From an uncultured Clostridia bacterium (GTDB lineage: Bacteria; Bacillota; Clostridia; TANB77; CAG-508): a stretch of 41,838 nt of DNA. Position numbers and translations under genes: made by a program. Below, one piece after another: positions 35,328 to 41,838 of the stretch. The notes below the pieces were generated by a model that did no database searches, was not told the origin of the DNA, and saw only the letters and a list, made by a program, of their open reading frames with translations. Location: positions 1-41,838 of the forward strand of contig CAKPKG010000010.1 in assembly GCA_934167165.1 (NCBI GenBank), read 5' to 3'. Every line of letters starts with the position of its first letter. Positions within the stretch are counted from its first letter, which is position 1.

Positions 35328-37129
35328 ATTAAATTTTTTAATAAAAAAGAAAATAATAAAAAAACAATAGAAGGAATATTTTCTCAAAAAGATAATATAG
35401 CTCCAGCATATATAAATCTAAAAGATCCTAGGTATTTAGAAATAGATAATATGTATTATTCAGGAATAATAGTTGTTAATTATTATAGAGAGTATACTAA
35501 TTTAATATTAAGAAAAATATTAGATTTAAATATGAATTTAAATTTATCTATTTTTTATGAAAAACAAGATCCATATAAAATAATTAGAAAATTAACATAT
35601 AACATAGCAAATGTAGGAGTAGATTTAAAAGAAGAAAATAAAAATAAACAAGATAGTGATATTGCGGTTTTTACATACAATGATGCAAAATACATTAGAA
35701 AAGAAATACAAGTAAATAATGAAGATATATATTTTTTATATATTTATTTAAATATATTTTCAGAAAAGATAGAAGAACAAGAATATTTATTAAATAAAAT
35801 AGAAGGCGTTTTGCAAAGTACTCGGAATGCAAACAAGAAGAGCAAATTTTAGGCAAGAACAATTATTTTTATCATGTTTACCAATTATGGAAAACAACAA
35901 TGATGTTAAGTATGCTGCAAAAAGAAATATTTTAACAAGTGGATTAATTGCTACATATCCTTTTATTTCTTCTAGTATTTTTGATGAAAGTGGAATTTTT
36001 TGCGGAACTAATATTTATAATGATTCTTTAGTTTTTATTGATAAATATAATCAAGAAAAATATAAAAATGCAAACATGTGTATTTTTGGAACAAGTGGCT
36101 CTCGGAAAATCGTTTTATACAAAATTAATGATATTAAGATATAGATTTTTAGAAATAGAGCAATATGTAGTAGATCCAGAAAGAGAATACGAAAAAATAG
36201 CAAAAAACTTAAATGGAAGTATTATAAAAATAGGACCCAATTCACAAACATATATAAATATTTTAGATATAAGAAAAGAAAGTATAGAAGATGAGAAGGG
36301 ATTTTTAGCTACAAAAATTAGTAGATTAATAGGATTTTTTAATTTAATATTTGGAGAATTAAATGAAGAAGAAAAAGCTTTGCTAGAGGAAAAATTAATA
36401 CTTTGTTATAAAGAAAAGAAAATAACTTTTGATGATAATAGTTTGTATAAAAAAGAAAAAAATAAAATAAATATAAAGCCGATTTTTAAAGAAAGCAAAG
36501 ATATGCCATTACTTGAAGATTTATATAATATTTTAGGAAAAGATAAAAAAACTAAAAAAATGCAAATAAAATTAATTCCTTTTGTAAAAGGGTCTTTAAG
36601 CTTTTTTAATAATTATACGAACATTGAATTTAATAACAAGTTAATAATTGCAGATGTTTACGATTTAGGAGAAGAAAATTTAAAGTATGGAATGTATTTA
36701 TTTACAGATTTATTTTGGGACAAAATAAAAAAAGATAGAACAATAAAAAAGACTATTTATCTTGATGAAATTTGGAGACTAATAGGAGTAACTTCAAATA
36801 AAGATGTTGCAAGTTTTATATATAAAATATTTAAAACAATAAGAAAATATGGAGGGAGTAGTGTAGCAATAACTCAAGATATATCAGATATATTCAGTTT
36901 AGAAGATGGAACATATGGAAAAAGTATTTTAAATAATTCTAGTAATAAAATATTCTTTGCTTTAGAAGAAGAAAACATTTTAATTTTAAATAAATATACT
37001 AATTTATCAGAAAAAGAAAAAATAGAAATAAAATCACTAAAGAGAGGCGAATGTTTAATGTTTGTTGGAGATGAACATATTCTAACAAAAATAGATGTAG
37101 CAGAATTTGAAAAAGAAATTATAGTATAA
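35328..37129 (+). CDS. VirB4/TraC-family conjugation-type ATPase, with two CGGA recoding sites and a probable ATT start
   Basis: A VirB4-family secretion ATPase: PEYLEIDNMYYSG-like N-terminal strand, STGMQTRRANFRQEQLF, Walker A GTSGSGKS (254-261), VVDPEREYEKIAK, Walker B TIYLDEIWRL, and AITQDISD near the C terminus. An extra C before GGA occurs twice, at codons 166 (35823-35826) and 259 (36103-36106); the second is the invariant Walker A glycine. Skipping both gives 599 residues. The first ATG (35451) is 41 codons in. AGGAGG ends 7 bases before an ATT at 35328, in frame, so ATT is the likely start. The upstream gene is the TraC-like module; the downstream gene is CpaE-like. Confidence 0.85.
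35823..35826 (+). other. CGGA recoding site 8 (virB4, Gly166)
   Basis: Reads CAA AGT ACT C GGA ATG CAA. Skipping C at 35823 gives Q-S-T-G-M-Q-T-R-R, a conserved VirB4 segment. Confidence 0.9.
36103..36106 (+). other. CGGA recoding site 9 (virB4 Walker A, Gly259)
   Basis: Reads AGT GGC TCT C GGA AAA TCG. Skipping C at 36103 gives G-T-S-G-S-G-K-S, a perfect Walker A. Unskipped reading destroys it. Confidence 0.93.
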
Positions 37130-37141
37130 AGGGGAATAAAA

Positions 37142-38344
37142 ATGAGAATATTAACAGCTTTGCAAAATCCAGAAATAAATAGAATATTAAAAGAACAAAC
37201 AAATTATAATGTTGTAGAAAATGATATACAATATCAAGAAGGAATAATAGAAATACTGGAAAAAAACAACAAAATTAATTTAATAATAATAAGTGAATTA
37301 TTACCTGGAAATATAGGAATTAAAGAAACAATAAACAAAATCAAAGAATTTAATAGTGATATAGAAATAATATTAATATTAGAAAACAAGAATAGCAAAA
37401 TTAAAGAGTTTTTAATTCAAAAAAATATAAAATCAATTTTTTATAATAATCAAATTACTATAGATGAATTAATTAATAATATAAAACAAAAAGAAGAAAA
37501 AACAAGTCAAATAGAAATTAATAAAGAAATAGAAATATTAAAAGAAATGATATTAGAAAATAAAAAAAATAAAAAAAGCAAAACAAATAAAATAGAAAAA
37601 ATAAAAATTAAAATAAAAAAAGAAATAATAAGATTAAAAGAAATAATATTAAGAAAAACAGGAGAAACAATAAATAGAAAAAATGCAATAATAAGTATTG
37701 TTGGTGCAGCAGGTGTAGGAAAAAGTGTTTTTATTTCTTTATTTTCAAAAAACATAAAAAACAAAAAAATATTAATAATAGATTTTGATATTTTTAATAA
37801 AAGCTTAGATTTAATATTTGGATATGATGCACAAAAGCAAAAAGAAAAAACAATAATAAAAATAAGTAATAATATAGATTTACTTTCTAAAATTGAAATA
37901 TTTTTTGCAGAGAATAATTATTTGGAAAAAAATAAAATAAAAAATATTTTAAATAATTTTTCTAAAAAATATGATCTAATTATAATAGATAATACTTCAG
38001 AATATTCATGCAATTATACAAAAGAAATATTAATTAATTCAGATGAAATAATATTTTTAACTGATGCTAATTTGATTGAATTAAATAAAACTAAAAAAAT
38101 ACTAGAAAAATATATAAATAAATGGAAAATAAAAAAAGAAAAAATAAAAGTTGTTTTTAATAAAATAAATATAAATTCAATAAATAGCAAAATATTAAAA
38201 AATTTATTTTCCGATTTTAAAATATTAGGAAAAATTAATTTTAGCAGTAAATATAATTTGATAATTAATAATAATCTAAAAATACTAAATAAAAAAATAA
38301 ATAAAGAATATTTAAACATAATTAAAAAATTAAAATTAAATTAA
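37142..38344 (+). CDS. CpaE/TadZ-like protein: receiver-like domain plus MinD-type ATPase
   Basis: Residues 1-115 have the alternating strand-helix pattern of a receiver-like domain (LIIISELLPGNIGI, IIQKNIKSIFY), without clear phospho-acceptor conservation. A lysine-rich linker (about 120-180) leads to a P-loop ATPase with GAAGVGKS at 188-195, LIIDFDIFNKSLDLIFG at 211-227 and LIIIDNTSEYSC. That architecture matches CpaE/TadZ, MinD-related proteins that localise secretion machines. AGGGG precedes the ATG. It directly follows virB4 by 12 bp. The frame is intact. Its role may be to position the VirB4 complex; inferred from family only. Confidence 0.7.
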   Translation: MRILTALQNPEINRILKEQTNYNVVENDIQYQEGIIEILEKNNKINLIIISELLPGNIGIKETINKIKEFNSDIEIILILENKNSKIKEFLIQKNIKSIFYNNQITIDELINNIKQKEEKTSQIEINKEIEILKEMILENKKNKKSKTNKIEKIKIKIKKEIIRLKEIILRKTGETINRKNAIISIVGAAGVGKSVFISLFSKNIKNKKILIIDFDIFNKSLDLIFGYDAQKQKEKTIIKISNNIDLLSKIEIFFAENNYLEKNKIKNILNNFSKKYDLIIIDNTSEYSCNYTKEILINSDEIIFLTDANLIELNKTKKILEKYINKWKIKKEKIKVVFNKININSINSKILKNLFSDFKILGKINFSSKYNLIINNNLKILNKKINKEYLNIIKKLKLN

Positions 38345-38359
38345 GAAAGGAATAAAAAT

Positions 38360-39097
38360 ATGGAAACAAGCAAATTAGAAATTAATAATAATATTAATTT
38401 AGAAAAAAATAATAATATAGAAAATGCAACATATGAAAAACAAAAGAATTTTTTAGATACCAATTTAGGACAAGCCATAAATTTAGGAATAGATTTTGGA
38501 ATAAAAGCATTACTTCCAAATTTTTTAGAAGATGAAGTAATAGAAATTAAAGATAGCATAATTACAGATGGATTCAAAGAAGGCATAAAAACAGCAATAG
38601 ACAATGCTGTAGATTTGGGAAAAAGTTTTTTGGGAATATTTACAGGTAAATTTGAAAATATTTCACAAATAAAAGAAGCAATAAAAAAAGGAGGTTTAAT
38701 AGATTCAATATCTAATGTATTGGATTGGGGAATAAAAAAAGCAAAAACAAATAAATTAATAAAAAGTAGCACTGCAAATTTAATTAAAAAAGGAAAAAAT
38801 ATTATATTAAACAATGTTAGTGATAATATAGAAAACAATCTAGATTCACAGGTAGAAAGTGTTGAAAAAATAGATAAATATATAGAAAAATGGAAAAGTT
38901 ATTATGAAGAAAAAGATTTTACCAATATGGATAAACAATTCAAAAAAATAGAAAAGGAATTAGAAAAAGTGTTGCCATTAGAAAACATTATAACAAAAGC
39001 TAGACAGCTAGAAAACATACATAATCTAATAAAAAATAATGGAAAAAACTTCAATCTTTCACAAGAAGAATTAGAACTTGCAAATAAATTAGTATAA
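38360..39097 (+). CDS. Unrecognised 245-residue protein at the end of the cassette
   Basis: No family recognised. AAAGGA lies upstream of the ATG. The N-terminal 30 residues are Asn/Glu-rich. The middle (about 33-150) alternates glycine-rich amphipathic stretches (GQAINLGIDFGIKALLPNF, AVDLGKSFLGIFTG, IKKGGLIDSISNVLDWGIKKA), which could associate with a membrane. The last 80 residues are a charged coiled coil (EKIDKYIEKWKSYYEEKDF). No signal peptide. As the last gene in an operon with VirB4 and CpaE-like proteins, it might be a substrate or a machine component, but nothing in the sequence proves either. Confidence 0.65.
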   Translation: METSKLEINNNINLEKNNNIENATYEKQKNFLDTNLGQAINLGIDFGIKALLPNFLEDEVIEIKDSIITDGFKEGIKTAIDNAVDLGKSFLGIFTGKFENISQIKEAIKKGGLIDSISNVLDWGIKKAKTNKLIKSSTANLIKKGKNIILNNVSDNIENNLDSQVESVEKIDKYIEKWKSYYEEKDFTNMDKQFKKIEKELEKVLPLENIITKARQLENIHNLIKNNGKNFNLSQEELELANKLV

Positions 39098-39170
39098 AAT
39101 AAGAAAAGTTGCTTGTGTGGTTTTTTCGTTTGTAAGCCTACATTTCCGTAAGTTTTTTTTGCTTTTTTCC

Positions 39171-39199
39171 TTGCATATTCAAATTTGTTAATATATAAT
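39171..39199 (+). promoter_or_regulatory. gyrA promoter
   Basis: TTGCAT at 39171-39176, 17-base spacer, TATAAT at 39194-39199, 40 bases before the gyrA ATG. gyrA therefore has a promoter separate from gyrB. Confidence 0.75.
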
Positions 39200-39238
39200 A
39201 TGAAAAGATGAAATAATGTATGAAAAGAGGTTTAAATA

Positions 39239-41677
39239 ATGGATAAGGCAGAAGAAAATATTATACAAAGAGATATTGAGAACGAGATGAGAACAGCATA
39301 TATAGACTATGCTATGAGTGTTATTGTAGCACGTGCTCTTCCAGACGTTAGAGACGGATTAAAACCAGTACATAGAAGAATTTTATATACAATGCATGAA
39401 GACGGATTTACTCCAGACAAGCCATACAGAAAATGTGCAACAACAGTTGGAGACGTTTTAGGTAGATATCATCCACATGGGGATTCATCTGTATATGATG
39501 CATTAGTTAGAATGGCACAAGACTTCTCATTAAGATATATGATGGTAGATGGACATGGAAACTTTGGTTCTGTTGATGGTGATCCACCAGCTGCATATCG
39601 TTACACAGAAGCAAGAATGTCTAAAATAGCAGTAAATATGCTTACAGATATAGAAAAAAATACGGTTGACTTTATGCCAAACTTTGATGATAGACTACAA
39701 GAGCCAACAGTATTACCAGCAAAAATACCAGCATTACTTGTAAATGGTTCATCTGGTATAGCGGTAGGTATGGCAACAAATATTCCACCACATAACTTAA
39801 CAGAAGTTATAAACGGAATTATAAAAATAATAGATGAAGATGAAGTAACAGATGAAGATTTAATGTCTGTAATAAAAGGACCAGATTTTCCAACAGGAGC
39901 AACAATTTTAGGAAGAGAAGGTATTAAACAAGCATATACTACAGGTAGAGGAAAAATTACTTTAAGGGCAGAAGCTGAAATAGAAGAAATGAGTGGAAAT
40001 AAACAAAGAATAATAGTTTCTTCACTTCCATATCAAGTAAATAAAGCAAAATTAATAGAGCATGTAGCAAATTTAGTTAAAGAAAAAAGATTGGAAGGAA
40101 TTTCTGCAATTAGAGATGAATCTGATAGAAAAGATAAAGTAAGAATAGTAATAGAATTGAAGAGAGATGCAAATCCCCAAGTTGTTTTAAATCAATTATA
40201 TAAAAACACACAAATGCAAGATACTTTTGGAATAATAATGCTTGCACTTGTAAATGGAGAACCAAAAATACTAACATTAAGACAATGTTTAGACTATTAT
40301 ATTGAACATAGAAAAAATGTAGTATTAAGAAGAACAAAATTTGATTTAGACAAAGCAGAAGCAAGAGCACATATTTTAGAGGGATTAAAAATAGCATTAG
40401 ACAACATTGATGAAGTAATTGCAATTATTAGAGCGGCATATGATGATGCAAAAGAAAGATTGATGGAAAGATTTGGACTTTCTGAAATACAAGCTCAAGC
40501 AATACTAGATATGAGATTAAAAACGCTATCTGGATTGCAAAGAGAAAAAATAGAAGACGAGTATAATGAATTAATGAAGTTGATTGCATACTTAAAAGAA
40601 GTATTAAGTAGTGAAACATTAGTTTATGGAATAATAAAAGATGAATTAATAGAAATTAGAGATAAATTCGGAGACGAAAGACTAACAAAAATAGTTGCAG
40701 CAGAAGGAGATATTGATGTCGAAGATCTAATTAAAGAAGAACAATCTGTAATTGCGTTAACTCACTTTGGATATATAAAAAGAATGCCAATAGATACATA
40801 TAAAAGCCAAAAAAGAGGTGGAAAAGGAATTACAGGAATTGCAACAAGAGAAGATGATTTTGTTAAACAAATCTTTACAGCATCAACTCATGATACAATT
40901 TTATTCTTTAGCAACAAAGGTAAATTATATAAATTAAGAGGATATGAAATTCCAGAAGCAGGCAGAACAGCAAGGGGAACAGCTATTGTAAATTTATTAA
41001 GCTTAGATGCAGGAGAAAAGGTATCTGCAATAATTCCAATTCAAAATTTTGCAGAAGGTAAATATTTATTATTTGCTACTAAAAATGGAATTATAAAGAA
41101 AACAAGTTTAGCAGAATATAATTCAGCAAGAAAAACAGGACTTCTTTCTATAACATTAAAAGAAGATGATGAATTAATAGATGTAAGATTAACAGATGGA
41201 GAAGATAATGTTGTTTTAGTTACAAAAGGTGGTATGTCAATTACATTTGATGAAAAAGATGTAAGACCAATGGGAAGAGTATCACAAGGTGTAATAGGCA
41301 TAAGATTAAGCAAAGATGACGAAGTAATAGGAATGGAATCAATTATAACCGGCGCAAATGCAACATTACTTGCAATAACAGAAAATGGATTTGGAAAAAG
41401 AACCGAATTAGACGAATATAGAGTACAAACAAGAGGAGGAAAAGGTGTAATAACATATAAAGTAACACCAAAAACAGGAAATATTGTAGGTATTAGAATT
41501 GTTGAAGAAGCAGATGATGTAATGTTAATTACAGATACAGGAACAATTATAAGATTAAATGTTGCAGGAATTAGTGTTCTAGGAAGATCAACACAAGGTG
41601 TAACACTAATGAGAACAAACGAGGGAAAAGTAGTTAGCATTGAAAAAATAACTGAAAAAGAAGAAGAAAACAATTAA
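39239..41677 (+). CDS. gyrA: DNA gyrase subunit A
   Basis: Breakage-reunion subunit of gyrase. The catalytic tyrosine is Tyr122 in AAYRYTEARMSKI (118-130). The quinolone region GRYHPHGDSSVYDALVRMAQ lies at about 75-94. The C-terminal beta-pinwheel begins after residue 500 and carries the GyrA box QKRGGKG, the mark of gyrase rather than topoisomerase IV. Length 812 is normal. AGAGG precedes the ATG. Several GAC-GGA, AAC-GGA and TTC-GGA pairs contain CGGA, all with the C ending a codon; none needs recoding. Confidence 0.98.
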   Translation: MDKAEENIIQRDIENEMRTAYIDYAMSVIVARALPDVRDGLKPVHRRILYTMHEDGFTPDKPYRKCATTVGDVLGRYHPHGDSSVYDALVRMAQDFSLRYMMVDGHGNFGSVDGDPPAAYRYTEARMSKIAVNMLTDIEKNTVDFMPNFDDRLQEPTVLPAKIPALLVNGSSGIAVGMATNIPPHNLTEVINGIIKIIDEDEVTDEDLMSVIKGPDFPTGATILGREGIKQAYTTGRGKITLRAEAEIEEMSGNKQRIIVSSLPYQVNKAKLIEHVANLVKEKRLEGISAIRDESDRKDKVRIVIELKRDANPQVVLNQLYKNTQMQDTFGIIMLALVNGEPKILTLRQCLDYYIEHRKNVVLRRTKFDLDKAEARAHILEGLKIALDNIDEVIAIIRAAYDDAKERLMERFGLSEIQAQAILDMRLKTLSGLQREKIEDEYNELMKLIAYLKEVLSSETLVYGIIKDELIEIRDKFGDERLTKIVAAEGDIDVEDLIKEEQSVIALTHFGYIKRMPIDTYKSQKRGGKGITGIATREDDFVKQIFTASTHDTILFFSNKGKLYKLRGYEIPEAGRTARGTAIVNLLSLDAGEKVSAIIPIQNFAEGKYLLFATKNGIIKKTSLAEYNSARKTGLLSITLKEDDELIDVRLTDGEDNVVLVTKGGMSITFDEKDVRPMGRVSQGVIGIRLSKDDEVIGMESIITGANATLLAITENGFGKRTELDEYRVQTRGGKGVITYKVTPKTGNIVGIRIVEEADDVMLITDTGTIIRLNVAGISVLGRSTQGVTLMRTNEGKVVSIEKITEKEEENN

Positions 41678-41692
41678 ATCTTACGGAATAGC

Positions 41693-41721
41693 TTGATTAA
41701 AAGAAAAAAGTGTGATAATAT
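41693..41721 (+). promoter_or_regulatory. Promoter of the T-box leader
   Basis: TTGATT at 41693-41698, 17-base spacer, TAATAT at 41716-41721, directly after gyrA and before the T-box leader. Confidence 0.7.
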
Positions 41722-41744
41722 TTTATGCATAATAAATATTAAAA

Positions 41745-41838
41745 ACAAAGAAAAGGACAACACAAATAAAGTAAAACTAACAGAGAGCTAGATGTATGCT
41801 GAAATTCTAGCAAGATAATAATTTATTTGTTATCACCT
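41745..41838 (+). promoter_or_regulatory. T-box riboswitch leader, cut by the window edge
   Basis: CAGAGAGCTAGATG, then TGCTGAAATTCTAGC and CAAGAT match the T-box stem I apical region (AGAGAG loop, GNTG bulge and closing stem). CAAATAAA near 41763 can pair with TTTATTTG near 41825. The specifier loop and antiterminator lie past the edge. In Clostridia, serS often follows gyrA, so a serine or other aminoacyl-tRNA synthetase gene is likely next, but the amino acid cannot be read here. Confidence 0.7.

Overview
The window is about 42 kb of very AT-rich DNA from a spore-forming, Gram-positive (Bacillota, Clostridia-type) chromosome, centred on the replication origin. The evidence is the order rsmG-mnmG-mnmE-jag-yidC-yidD-rnpA-rpmH | dnaA-dnaN-recF-gyrB-...-gyrA, with genes diverging from about 28.1 kb, DnaA boxes on both sides of dnaA, and sporulation genes (spoIIR, spmA/spmB, an AbrB/SpoVT regulator, a GerM-domain protein). 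Arginine is written mostly as AGA, and strong AGGAGG sites precede most genes. An uncultured gut Clostridia lineage (TANB77-like) is my guess only.

Layout. 0-1 kb: a transposon remnant (TnpV-like), tRNA-Arg(CCT) and a decayed tRNA-Arg copy. 1-8.5 kb: a TtcA-like tRNA thiolase, a DUF4870-like/DUF3137/LemA/XRE membrane cluster, phosphoglucomutase with a UAP-type nucleotide-sugar pyrophosphorylase, and two unrecognised small proteins. 8.7-16.7 kb: spoIIR, murA, walJ, spmAB, abrB, rsmI, trmN6-like, gerM-like and a patatin phospholipase. 16.7-17.9 kb: a gene-free block flanked by TTATTTA-type repeats. 17.9-28 kb: a SIMPL-domain protein, two tRNA-Ser genes, DUF4446, parB, parA and the conserved tRNA-modification/membrane-insertion cluster. 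28-34 kb: oriC, dnaA, dnaN, recF, gyrB. 34.1-39.1 kb: a four-gene cassette (TraC-like, VirB4 ATPase, CpaE/MinD-like ATPase, unknown protein) inserted between gyrB and gyrA. 39-41.8 kb: gyrA and the start of a T-box leader running off the edge.

The main result concerns translation. Seven genes (the UAP-type pyrophosphorylase, walJ, spmB, rsmI, the patatin, recF, virB4) are each interrupted by single-base +1 frameshifts, nine in all. Every one has the same form: an extra C immediately before a GGA glycine codon, so the ribosome meets an in-frame CGG followed by A. Skipping the C, or reading CGGA as one four-base glycine codon, restores full-length proteins with textbook motifs (GGQGTRLG, GTPGISDPG, GGGSKG, Walker A GTSGSGKS). 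The sites occur on both strands but always in the sense strand and always in the glycine codon frame. A sequencing artefact cannot know that. No other frameshift was found, and no intact gene I checked has an in-frame CGG followed by A. The long housekeeping genes (dnaA, dnaN, gyrA, gyrB, murA, parA/B, mnmE/G, pgcA) have none. I read this as a probable natural recoding system (CGGA to Gly), comparable in kind to the AGGY glycine frameshifts described in Perkinsus mitochondrial cox1. The decoding factor is not in this window. The gene models below are drawn as joined, functional genes on that reading.
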